DNA of 64,000 nucleotides from an uncultured Opitutales bacterium. Its GTDB lineage: Bacteria; Verrucomicrobiota; Verrucomicrobiia; Opitutales; Intestinicryptomonadaceae. This document shows positions 54,870 through 62,703 of the stretch, piece by piece. The first letter of the stretch is position 1, and each line of letters opens with the position of its first letter. Below the pieces are notes generated by a model, which saw nothing but the letters and a program-made list of their open reading frames with translations, did not search any database and had not been told where the DNA came from. The position numbers were made by a program, and so were the translations under genes. The stretch lies in the NCBI GenBank assembly GCA_944389175.1, contig CALXLK010000005.1:74848-138847 (forward strand), in the 5' to 3' direction.

Positions 54870-56672
54870 TTAGAAAATATCGTACCACTTCTTCGCGGGA
54901 AAAAGCTCGTACCACTTGGGCTTTATAACTTTTCCCTCATATTCGAAAGGTTCGTCGCGATAATTGCATACCATGACTTCGCCGTTTGAATACTTCGTAA
55001 GGAATACCTTGTCGGCTATTTGCTTGTGGTCTTCCATGAAGTAGTATTGCAGGTGGCGGCGGTTCATGTAGTCGTCGTAGGCCCTCTTCATGGGCGAAAA
55101 ATCCTTGCTCTTGTAGTCGATGTAATAGAACGACGGGCGCCCGCCGCACTCAATCATCTTCAAGAACCTGTCTTCGGTGGAACCCAAGTAGGTGTACGAC
55201 TTGTTGCTGTCGGAAAACTTTTCGTTCTCGCGCGGATACGAGGCGTCTATGGTCGCATAGAAAGGCCCGCCGCTTAAAATTATGCCGTGGTAGACTATCT
55301 GCCAAACGGGCACCACGCCCTTGACAAACTTGGGATCGCGCTGGTCGCCGCCCGTCCATGTAACATACAGGGCGTAGTCGGTAACGCCCGCTATGTGGTC
55401 TATGCCGCATTCGGAACTGTAACCGCCGAAAGCGTCGATATACTTCTGCGAAACCTGGCGCTGCCATTCGACCTGTTGCTTCCTGTTGTTGGGATGCAGC
55501 GGATTGTGGCACGGGGCGGGGAGGCGCGCGGTGACGACGTCGACGTGCTGAACTCCGTTGAGCCCGAGGCGCTTAAGGCCTAAAATATCCTCGTCGATCC
55601 ACCTGTGGTTGACGACCTGGAAGCATGTGAAGTAAACCTGGCCGCCGGGAAGAACGGTGTACTTATATTCGTTGCCGTTTACGTCCCAGCTGACGTCCCA
55701 CTTGTTGTAGCGCGCCGCAGACTGCACGGCGTCGTGGTTGTTGCCGTGGGTCGTCATCTGGAAGCCGAGTTTCTTGCCGAACTCAATGGTCTCAATCATG
55801 CCCTTCTCGCCGCCGAGCTCTTTGGGAATCGGGAAGAGATCCGGATACGGGCCGTTGTGGCCGCCTTTTTGCCAGCCGACAAAGCAGAACTCTACATCGT
55901 CCATTCCGGCGTCCTTAATGCGCTGAAGCGCCTGGCGCCCCTCTTCGAAGGTGTACTGAACCGTCATCGGAACTTTCGGCCAATCCTTGCGCGGAACTCC
56001 GCGGTGTACGCGCGTGGAAAACTTTATGCGAACGTAGATAGACTCGGCCGCGTTCTTTAAGACGGGATTGTTTTTCACCCTCTCGGCCAGCGGCTTTACC
56101 GCCCCGCGGTCGAGCTGGTATTTGCGGTATACCCGCGCCGCGCCCGCGTAAGTTGCATCTTCGCCCTCGAGTTTGTGGAAATCGACTATTATATCTTCGT
56201 ACGGGTCAAACTGGATATCTTTTATGTTAAAACGCGGGAAAATCTCATAGTTGCCATCTTTTGCGACAACCCAGTGGTGATATTCGAACTCCAGGCCTTT
56301 TACTATTATTGCCGCACAGCCTCTGGGAGTCTTGTAGCCCATTAGCGAAATGCGCCTTATGCAGCTGTACTTGCCGTTGTCGCAGGTAAACTCCATGTAG
56401 GAGCCGTCCCCGACAAAACACCAACCGGGATCGCCTTTTTTCGCCTTGGCCGAATCGGCCACGACATCCAGATACAGAGCCTCTCTGGGGATTTCCCTCA
56501 CGGGTATTTGCACGCGGTAAACTTCCTGCCCGTCGAGCTTTTTCATATCGACTGTGCGCGTAGTCACCTTGTTGTCGGGCATAGTTATTCTTATGGTAGC
56601 CTTTTCCGCCATCGCCGTTATAGCTAGCGACACCGCAAAAAAGCTAAGCACTATATTCCTTATTCTTCTCAT
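54870..56672 (-). CDS. secreted protein of a TIM-barrel glycosidase-like family, tandem copy B
   Basis: A 600-residue paralogue of the gene at 52709, same length, signal peptide (MRRIRNIVLSFFAVSL and AITAMA) and domains. Differences to copy A are at residues 2-4 and 10 (signal) and at 310, 317, 318, 320, 339, 340, 343, 346, 371, 407 and 417. In the middle block this copy has Gly310, Gly343 and Leu371 where copy A has Cys, Ile and Cys. Changes concentrate in the barrel between THGNNHDAV and the GVTDYALYVTW segment, so the two copies may prefer different substrates; this is inference. The gene has its own conserved promoter region and terminator. Function otherwise as for copy A: unknown, tentatively carbohydrate-active. 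Confidence 0.68.
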   Translation of the reverse strand: MRRIRNIVLSFFAVSLAITAMAEKATIRITMPDNKVTTRTVDMKKLDGQEVYRVQIPVREIPREALYLDVVADSAKAKKGDPGWCFVGDGSYMEFTCDNGKYSCIRRISLMGYKTPRGCAAIIVKGLEFEYHHWVVAKDGNYEIFPRFNIKDIQFDPYEDIIVDFHKLEGEDATYAGAARVYRKYQLDRGAVKPLAERVKNNPVLKNAAESIYVRIKFSTRVHRGVPRKDWPKVPMTVQYTFEEGRQALQRIKDAGMDDVEFCFVGWQKGGHNGPYPDLFPIPKELGGEKGMIETIEFGKKLGFQMTTHGNNHDAVQSAARYNKWDVSWDVNGNEYKYTVLPGGQVYFTCFQVVNHRWIDEDILGLKRLGLNGVQHVDVVTARLPAPCHNPLHPNNRKQQVEWQRQVSQKYIDAFGGYSSECGIDHIAGVTDYALYVTWTGGDQRDPKFVKGVVPVWQIVYHGIILSGGPFYATIDASYPRENEKFSDSNKSYTYLGSTEDRFLKMIECGGRPSFYYIDYKSKDFSPMKRAYDDYMNRRHLQYYFMEDHKQIADKVFLTKYSNGEVMVCNYRDEPFEYEGKVIKPKWYELFPAKKWYDIF

Positions 56673-56736
56673 ATCACCGTTTCAATGTTGTTGTTCTCTC
56701 TCCCCCCTACACGGGAAAAACTTATACATTTGCCAC

Positions 56737-56763
56737 CGTATAGTTTGATCAAATTGAGGTCAA
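56737..56763 (-). promoter_or_regulatory. putative promoter of copy B
   Basis: TTGACC (56758-56763), 15-bp spacer, TATACG (56737-56742) on the minus strand, in the same place relative to the gene as for copy A (65 bp before the start). The intervening TTGATCAA is palindromic here. Confidence 0.4.
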
Positions 56764-56896
56764 GCGCAAATTTGACGAAACCAACATAATTGCAGAAAAC
56801 ACCAAGGCAGCAGTATCGCCGATTGTCTCAAAAAGAAAACTTGCCGAAACGGCGGAACGTTTGGAGATGATTTATTATGAAGCTACAATGCCTTAG
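56753..56896 (+). pseudogene. possible coding fossil opposite the gene B promoter region
   Basis: The 48-codon counterpart of 54591-54752, again without start codon and preceded by an in-frame TAG. A single-base deletion near 56885 shifts the end of the frame relative to the first copy. Confidence 0.18.
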
Positions 56897-57200
56897 TTGA
56901 CATAAAGTTGTTAAAAATTCCGGATGTAAAAACGCTGCGGCGGCCGCGCCGTTACGCTTCACCGCGCCTGTGCGATAGTTTGCAACATTCTTTGTTCTCG
57001 TAGAAAAATACAAAATATTTTTTGTATGTGTATGTCGGTGTGTGTGGGAGAGGTGGGGAAAGAATTATTTGCTAAAAAAAGCAAGTGGGGAAAATAAAAA
57101 AGGTAAGGCCGGTGAGAAAAACGCGAAACGTCGGAAGGCTAAACGCTCGGACTCTCGATTTTTTTTTGGGAAAAAGAAATAGAGAGAAATCATATGCGAA
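56897..57200. other. non-coding gap with low-complexity GT/GA sequence
   Basis: About 300 bases. A TG-rich and purine-rich stretch (57020-57060) and a TTGCTAAAAAAAGCAA palindrome (57069-57084). The segment GGCTAAACGCTCGG followed by ACTCT near 57137 repeats a piece found at 54784, just outside the duplicated unit. No gene. Confidence 0.4.
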
Positions 57201-57233
57201 AAAAAACGCCCGGAATTTGCCGGGCGTTTTTTT
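57201..57233 (-). terminator. intrinsic terminator of the lipoprotein isomerase gene
   Basis: ACGCCCGG (57206-57213) with CCGGGCGT (57220-57227), flanked by A and T runs. It lies 16 bp past the stop. Confidence 0.9.
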
Positions 57234-57248
57234 CGTGGCGCAATGGAA

Positions 57249-58097
57249 TTAGTTTTTGCGCAAATAATCGATGCACTTTTTAATCTTGCCGACGTTGTCT
57301 TGCCAATCGGCTTCGTACTCGATTACAAAGTAACCGTCGTAGCCTTGCCTGTCGAGCTCAGCCAAGACGCCCTTTATATCGAGAACGCCCTCTCCGAGGG
57401 GAACGCACTTATTGTTGATGTCGTTAAATCTCATCTCGTCTTTCATGTGCACAGAGGCGATGAGCCCTTCGAGAGTCTTGAGGCTCTTGACTAAGTCTCT
57501 GCCGGCGCGGCCCCAGTGCCCCGGGTCGGGATTTGCCCTGACGTTTGAGTAGCCGCTTACATATTTTTTCATGACTTCGGCGTCCCAATACTGGTTGGAG
57601 GAATTTGTCGCGTGGTGGTGCAGGCACATTGTAAGGCCGTACTTTTTGCAATACTTATTCCAAACGGGAATCCAATACACGGGAGACTCCGTGAGGACGC
57701 GCTCGGCGCCCATTTCCTTGGCAAACTGGCAAATTTTCTCGATTTCGGCCTCGTTGCTAGCCCCAGTCACGCCAAAGCTTATCATCTTGAGATTGGCGTC
57801 CTTGAGGAGCTTTTTCATATACGCCCTTTCCTCCGCATTCAAAGACGGCCCAACTTTTGCCTTGGGGTATTTATCGCTCAATCTCTGGCCGGGAAAGCAC
57901 TCTATGCCGTCGAGCCCGAGGCCCTTTACCTTATTGAGAGCCTCCTCAAGGGTGAAAGCCCGCAACGAATAAGACTGCAGCGCCACCTTGCGGGGCTGTT
58001 TGGGCGCCTGCTTTTGCGCTTGCGCCTGGGTTGCGCAGTAGCAACCCGTAACAACGAGCGCGGCCACCATCAACAATACAGATATCAACTTTTTCAT
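57249..58097 (-). CDS. exported lipoprotein of the sugar phosphate isomerase/epimerase (AP endonuclease 2) family
   Basis: A 282-residue protein. The signal ends in VVTGC, a standard lipobox, so Cys19 is lipidated and the enzyme is anchored outside the inner membrane. The mature part is a TIM barrel of the xylose-isomerase-like family: LDGIECFPGQ (Glu), LHHHATNSSN, ANPDPGHWGR, VHMKDE and VIEYEADW supply the usual divalent-metal ligands. A phosphate-using isomerase is unlikely in the periplasm; exported members act on free, often 3-keto, sugars or glycosides as isomerases, lyases or hydrolases. It is divergent from the Tat-exported isomerase-like gene and near a Gfo/Idh oxidoreductase. Confidence 0.82.
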   Translation of the reverse strand: MKKLISVLLMVAALVVTGCYCATQAQAQKQAPKQPRKVALQSYSLRAFTLEEALNKVKGLGLDGIECFPGQRLSDKYPKAKVGPSLNAEERAYMKKLLKDANLKMISFGVTGASNEAEIEKICQFAKEMGAERVLTESPVYWIPVWNKYCKKYGLTMCLHHHATNSSNQYWDAEVMKKYVSGYSNVRANPDPGHWGRAGRDLVKSLKTLEGLIASVHMKDEMRFNDINNKCVPLGEGVLDIKGVLAELDRQGYDGYFVIEYEADWQDNVGKIKKCIDYLRKN

Positions 58098-58225
58098 AGG
58101 TAGTATGTCAGCTAATACCTATAAATACTCTTTTCAAGCCTATTTTCTTAAAAAAAAAGCTTTATTTTAACCCCGCCCTATATTAGAACTGTCCATCCAA
58201 ACACCAACTAAAATAGAGAATTAAT

Positions 58226-59179
58226 ATGAATAGAAGAGAGTTCACAAAAGCAGCAGTGGCGGCGATGTTGTCGACGGTTGTCGCCCGCAGTTCCTTTGGC
58301 GCGGTCAAAGTGCAGGATATAGCCGAAAGCTCGGCTCCCTACAAGAGCAAGTTCGCCCCGCATTTTGGCACGATGAAAACGAGCATGAAAGGGCTCAGCT
58401 TTACCGACCAACTGCAATTCTTCTACGATTGCGGTTTCCGCGCGCTTGAAGACAACGGCATGATGCGCCGCTCTGTCGACGACCAAAACGCCATAGCAAA
58501 GAAAATGGAGTCACTGGGCATGGAAATGGGCGTCTTCTGCGCTCTCACCGAGTGGAAGCTCCCCAGCTTCACGGGGTTTAAAACCGGAAACAAAAAACGC
58601 CCGCGCGACCCGAAGGCAATCCGCGAAAACCTCGTCGCCCAGATGGAAAAGGCGATTGAGGTGGGCAAGAGGGTCAATGCCAAGTGGTGCACTGTCGTTC
58701 CCGGCCTGGAGGACCCCTCGCTCGAGCCCGAATACCAGTTTGCAAACGTCGTGGAAAACTTAAAGTACATGTGCGACGTCTGCGCAAAGACCGGCATAAT
58801 TATGGTGCTTGAGCCTTTGAATATAATCAACCACCCGTCCCTGTATCTAAAGAGAATTCCGCAGGCCTATGCAATATGCAAGGCGGTCAACAGCCCCTAT
58901 TGCAAGATTCTCGACGACTTGTACCACCAGCAGGTCACCGAGGGGAACCTCATTACAAACTTTGACGCCGCTCGTTCGGAAATAGCGTACATTCAGGTGG
59001 GCGACGCCCCGGGCAGAAAAGAACCTCTGACGGGCGAAATCAATTATAAGAACGTCTTCCAGCACCTTTGGGACGCCGGATACAGGGGAATAATAGGCAT
59101 GGAACACGGCCAATCCGAAGTCTCCGTAGAGGGCGACAAAAAACTCCTCAGGGCCTACAGAAGCGTAGACGTTGCCTAA
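58226..59179 (+). CDS. Tat-exported hydroxypyruvate isomerase-like TIM-barrel protein
   Basis: A 317-residue protein. NRREFTKAA at the N-terminus is a twin-arginine signal followed by a hydrophobic core, so it folds with its metal in the cytoplasm before export. The barrel has IMVLEPLNI (Glu), KILDDLYHQQ (Asp, His), the YIQVGDAPGRKEP segment and IIGMEHGQS (Glu), in the order of Hyi-type isomerases (hydroxypyruvate to tartronate semialdehyde) and tagatose/allulose 3-epimerases. The true substrate is probably a sugar or keto-sugar. AGAGAATTAAT precedes the ATG. It is divergent from the lipoprotein isomerase (128 bp) and is followed by a terminator. Confidence 0.85.
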   Translation: MNRREFTKAAVAAMLSTVVARSSFGAVKVQDIAESSAPYKSKFAPHFGTMKTSMKGLSFTDQLQFFYDCGFRALEDNGMMRRSVDDQNAIAKKMESLGMEMGVFCALTEWKLPSFTGFKTGNKKRPRDPKAIRENLVAQMEKAIEVGKRVNAKWCTVVPGLEDPSLEPEYQFANVVENLKYMCDVCAKTGIIMVLEPLNIINHPSLYLKRIPQAYAICKAVNSPYCKILDDLYHQQVTEGNLITNFDAARSEIAYIQVGDAPGRKEPLTGEINYKNVFQHLWDAGYRGIIGMEHGQSEVSVEGDKKLLRAYRSVDVA

Positions 59180-59199
59180 TATCTAAAAAGCGTCACACA

Positions 59200-59233
59200 A
59201 AAGGCGAAAGTTTAAAGCTTTCGCTTTTTTTTT
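59200..59233 (+). terminator. intrinsic terminator
   Basis: GCGAAAG (59204-59210) pairs with CTTTCGC (59218-59224), followed by a T run. It lies 21 bp past the isomerase-like stop. Confidence 0.85.
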
Positions 59234-59655
59234 GCGTTTTACCACTGTTTTTACCGCTCGAGAGGGGTCATGATGTAGAAAGCGTAGAACTATAAAAAGA
59301 GTGGGAAAGCTCCGAGTTTTTTCCCAAAAAAAGAAAGGCTGGAATGCTATCCGCGCGCAGTCGAATGCGCAAATTTCAAATCGTTTTTCTGCAAGACTGC
59401 TTAATGCGTTGCCGTTTATAGCGCGATGGTATACAAAAACACGCGCATTAGCGCAGTTTTGCCATGCGTTGGGCGCAACTGCGCGCCATATATACGCAAA
59501 CCAAACTCTCAAATGGCATAATCCGGACAAAAAATCCTAGCAAAAAGTAAAAATGCCCCCGCGCGAAGTTCGTTGTCGGCAAATATGATTAAATTCAAAT
59601 AAAACCGAAACAATGCGGCGCTGAAGTTTTGGCTGTAAAAAAGATCTCCTGCACA
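59234..59655. other. non-coding gap between convergent genes
   Basis: About 420 bases. Open frames on both strands have no recognisable motif or signal and no ribosome site. No repeat or RNA gene seen. Confidence 0.45.
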
Positions 59656-59694
59656 AAACAAAAAAGGTTCGGCTTTGACCGAACCCTTTTTTTG
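59656..59694 (-). terminator. intrinsic terminator of the Gfo/Idh gene
   Basis: GGTTCGG (59666-59672) with CCGAACC (59679-59685) and T-rich flanks on both strands. It is 19 bp past the stop. Confidence 0.88.
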
Positions 59695-59712
59695 TTGGAA
59701 TGTAAAGACAAA

Positions 59713-61053
59713 CTATACGAGTTTGTATTTGCCCGGAACAGGCACTCCCGCCACGGGATTCTTTACGAAGGCAATCTGCTTGGGGACGAGATCTTCCTTC
59801 GACTTTCTCATCATCCACTCAAACTTAAACTTCTTGCCGCTGAATGCGCTCATGCGGCCGGCGATAGCCAACAGCGTGGAGTTGACGAGAGTCTTGAGCG
59901 TATTGACCTTTCTGCCCTCGCGGATTGCATCGAGGAGGAATTTATGCTCCATTTCCATGCACTGCGCCATTTTGCCGGTCGGCATGTATATGACTTTACC
60001 CTTGTGGTCGGTTATCTTGCAGGCGCTGCCCCACAATGCTGTGGTCATTATACCCTTTGAACCGACTATGCGCTCTCCAACTTCGTCGGAGGCTTTGGGA
60101 TCCTGCTGGCAATAGCTTGCTATGCGCAACCCTTCGCCCATATCGAAGTCGACGGCAAAGTGGCTGAAACGGTCGCCATAGAGGGGCGTGGGAAGATCCG
60201 TGCTCCTGCCGCCCATTCCGCGGACGTCTACGGGCATTCTGTTGTCGCCGAGAGCCCACATTATAACGTCGATGTTGTGCACGTGCTGCTCTACTATGTG
60301 GTCGCCCGAGGTCCAAATAAAGGAGAACCAGTTCCTTATCTGGTATTCCATATCGTCGGGCTGCAAGCCCTTGAGAATACCGCGCTTTTCCATGGCGTCG
60401 TGCTGCCCGTGGCCTACATAGCCGGAGGAATTCCAGTAGCACTGGGCCGAAAGAAGTTCGCCAATGGCGCCGTCCTGAACGCGCTTAATGACTTCCTGGT
60501 ACCCGCGGTGGTAGCGGCGCTGAGTGCCGCAGACTACAGACAGGCCCTTCGCATTCGCCTCGTCGGCCAAAGCCAGCATCTGGCGAGCCTGGGTAATGTC
60601 GATACAAGCCGGTTTTTCCAAGAATGCGTGTTTGCCGGCGGCAACAATCTTCTTGTAGTGCGGTGTGCGGAATACCGGAGGCGTCGCCTCTATGACCACG
60701 TCGATCTCTTTCATCGACAACAGCTGGTCGACGCAGTTAAACCCGGAAAATCTCTGAACCTTTGAAGGGTCGATTATATTCTTTGCCTGGTTGGGAAATT
60801 TCTTCTTTGCCTCCGCCTCTATCTTGCTTATCGACGGGCCAATCTTATCCTCAAACAAGTCGGCAAATGCCACAAACTCTATGTTCTGGTCGGCGTTTAA
60901 CATGTTTATAGACGCACCGGTGCCTCTGCCGCCGCAGCCTATCAACCCGACCTTTATGCGATCCTTGCCCTTAACCGACGCCGAAAGGCAGCCGGGCATA
61001 ACCGCTCCCGCGCCAACTATGGCGCCCGCTTTTATGAAATCACGTCTTTGCAT
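59713..61053 (-). CDS. Tat-exported Gfo/Idh/MocA family NAD(P)-dependent oxidoreductase
   Basis: A 446-residue protein. The N-terminus QRRDFIKAGAIVGAGAVM is a twin-arginine signal with a hydrophobic core, as in glucose-fructose oxidoreductase, which is exported with its bound nucleotide. The Rossmann site is GLIGCGGRGTG (36-46). The EKP motif with catalytic Lys is at 146-148 (FLEKPACID), and a second-domain motif, EQHVHNIDVIMWALG, is at 255-269. The C-terminal domain is the alpha/beta fold of the family. Tightly bound NAD, recycled by a second substrate, would be expected in the periplasm. It is near two exported isomerase-fold proteins and a duplicated secreted glycosidase-like pair, which suggests oxidation or 3-keto formation on sugars. 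Ends in a terminator. Confidence 0.88.
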   Translation of the reverse strand: MQRRDFIKAGAIVGAGAVMPGCLSASVKGKDRIKVGLIGCGGRGTGASINMLNADQNIEFVAFADLFEDKIGPSISKIEAEAKKKFPNQAKNIIDPSKVQRFSGFNCVDQLLSMKEIDVVIEATPPVFRTPHYKKIVAAGKHAFLEKPACIDITQARQMLALADEANAKGLSVVCGTQRRYHRGYQEVIKRVQDGAIGELLSAQCYWNSSGYVGHGQHDAMEKRGILKGLQPDDMEYQIRNWFSFIWTSGDHIVEQHVHNIDVIMWALGDNRMPVDVRGMGGRSTDLPTPLYGDRFSHFAVDFDMGEGLRIASYCQQDPKASDEVGERIVGSKGIMTTALWGSACKITDHKGKVIYMPTGKMAQCMEMEHKFLLDAIREGRKVNTLKTLVNSTLLAIAGRMSAFSGKKFKFEWMMRKSKEDLVPKQIAFVKNPVAGVPVPGKYKLV

Positions 61054-61344
61054 TTGTTTTTCCTTTTTTATTAGTTAGTTGCTATTTTAGTAATAAATTC
61101 GAGGAAGCCAATCGCACAAGACGGCTCCATACACAGGGCAACGCCAGGCAAAACCTCCCCCAAAAAAAGCCTCCCCCGACGCTCAACGCAGTCGAGAAAA
61201 GCAGTTCTACTATTGGTATTTTTGCCGCAATGTCAAATAAAATTAAGCCGGCTTAAGCTTTTTTAAAAGCGCAAGACAAAAAGCATCGCGCCTTCTAAAT
61301 TGCGTCATTGGGCAAAATATCCGCCGATTGAATTCCGAGGCGGG
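61054..61344. other. non-coding gap
   Basis: About 290 bases upstream of the Gfo/Idh gene, which should hold its promoter. No clear -35/-10 pair and no terminator for the Sel1 gene were seen. Confidence 0.35.
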
Positions 61345-62703
61345 CTACATCTGCTTGTACACGCTGCCAAATTCCGACGGCGCATCTTTGCCCGCGTCGA
61401 TAGCCTCAAGCATTCTCGCGGCGACCTCCGCCAGCTGCCCGCCCTTCTCCGCTTCTTTTATGCCCGCGCAAAGCTCGCGCGCCTTTTCGAGGTTTTTCTG
61501 CAAGCCAGCACCCGCCCACAGTTTCCACGCCAGGTGGATTTTATTTATAGAATTCATGCCCGATGCCGCGAAATCCAGCCACTTGCGCGACTTCTGCATA
61601 TCGGCCTTTTCTCCCTGGGCGTATATTTCCGAAAGTTTGAGCGCGCTGTTTGGATCGACCTTTGCAATGCGCTCGAGAATCGGGATTGCCCCGTCTATGT
61701 TGCGCGATACGTACCGCCCCTCAATGTACATTGAAGAGAGCGTCTGGCAGGCCGGAATATAGCCGGCGTCGGAAGACTTTTTTAACCAGTAAATTGCCTT
61801 CGGAATGCTCTTGTAAAAGCCGCCTTTGCCCCCGATATATTTGCGGTACACCTCGTACATGGCTGCGGGATCTCCGTTTTGTGCCAGCTTGAGCTGGGCA
61901 AAGTTTTTTTCCTGCTTCCAATATTTTACCTGCTGGGCATCTCCGCGGTTTGTGTAAATTGAAATAAGCTGGTTGATTGCATCGGGGTGCCCCGCCTCGG
62001 CGGCCTGTTTTAGCCAATAAAGAGCCTTATTCTGGTCGGCGGGCAGCATGTACGCGTATATATACGAATTTGCAAGCGCGTATTTTTCCGCGGCCGAACC
62101 GCCGGATGCGGCAAGCTCCCTCCAATAAATCGCCTTTTTGTAGTCGAGCATGCCAAGGCGCTTGTCGCCGTAAATTGCGCCGAGAAAATTCATGGCGCCG
62201 CGGTTGCCGCCCTTGGCCGATTTCTCGAGCCATTCGACGGCCATTTTTATGTCGGATACTGCGGGCTTTATTCCGCGCGCGTAAAGAACGCCCATTATCA
62301 GCTGCGCTGAAGCGTCGCCGCCCGAGGCCTCGGCGAATATTTTGTCAAAATCCTCCCCGCTTATTTGGGTCGTCTGAGCGGTGATTGACGGAAAGGTCTT
62401 TCGCGCGCCGGCGCCATTTGGCCCCCCCTGCCCATCGCCGCCTTTTGCCGCAGCCTTTCCGCCGCCCGATTCAACGGCCGCCGCGGCTTCCACAGCGCCC
62501 TGCACGCCAGTTCCGCCGCGAAGTCCATCCGCGCCCAAGGCGGAATCATTTCGAGCATCTGCGGGCCGGGCAGTCGTTCGGGGGTGCCCGACGCCGTCTT
62601 TTGCGGCGGAATTTTCCGCCGAGTTTTCGCCCGCGAGCTCGCCGAGAGTCTGGGCAAAGGCCGCAGACGCGCAGCAGAAAAATATCAGTATTTTTATGTA
62701 CAT
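61345..62703 (-). CDS. exported Sel1-like repeat protein with low-complexity N-terminal region
   Basis: A 452-residue protein whose start at 62703 lies 10 bp inside the end of the ArnD-like gene, so translation is coupled. Signal peptide MYIKILIFFCCASAAFAQ. Residues about 30-105 are Ala- and Gly-rich and likely disordered (AAAAVESGGGKAAAKGGDGQ). Then about seven Sel1/TPR-like repeats follow, such as MAVEWLEKSAKGGNRGAMNF and KALYWLKQAAEAGHPDAINQ. The end is a helical bundle. Sel1 repeats bind proteins; partners unknown. Gene order with two Arn-like genes suggests, without proving, an envelope role. Confidence 0.8.
   Translation of the reverse strand: MYIKILIFFCCASAAFAQTLGELAGENSAENSAAKDGVGHPRTTARPADARNDSALGADGLRGGTGVQGAVEAAAAVESGGGKAAAKGGDGQGGPNGAGARKTFPSITAQTTQISGEDFDKIFAEASGGDASAQLIMGVLYARGIKPAVSDIKMAVEWLEKSAKGGNRGAMNFLGAIYGDKRLGMLDYKKAIYWRELAASGGSAAEKYALANSYIYAYMLPADQNKALYWLKQAAEAGHPDAINQLISIYTNRGDAQQVKYWKQEKNFAQLKLAQNGDPAAMYEVYRKYIGGKGGFYKSIPKAIYWLKKSSDAGYIPACQTLSSMYIEGRYVSRNIDGAIPILERIAKVDPNSALKLSEIYAQGEKADMQKSRKWLDFAASGMNSINKIHLAWKLWAGAGLQKNLEKARELCAGIKEAEKGGQLAEVAARMLEAIDAGKDAPSEFGSVYKQM

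Larger units (their letters stand above)
54866..56892 (-). repeat. tandem duplication, copy B
   Basis: The second copy of the 2.03-kb unit at 52705-54731, in the same orientation. The region 55420-55750 corresponds to the diverged block; the rest is nearly identical. Confidence 0.93.

Noticed and set aside
59183..59540. Open frames on both strands in the gap after the Tat-exported isomerase
   Set aside because: They overlap the terminator or each other, lack signals and have no conserved-looking motif.
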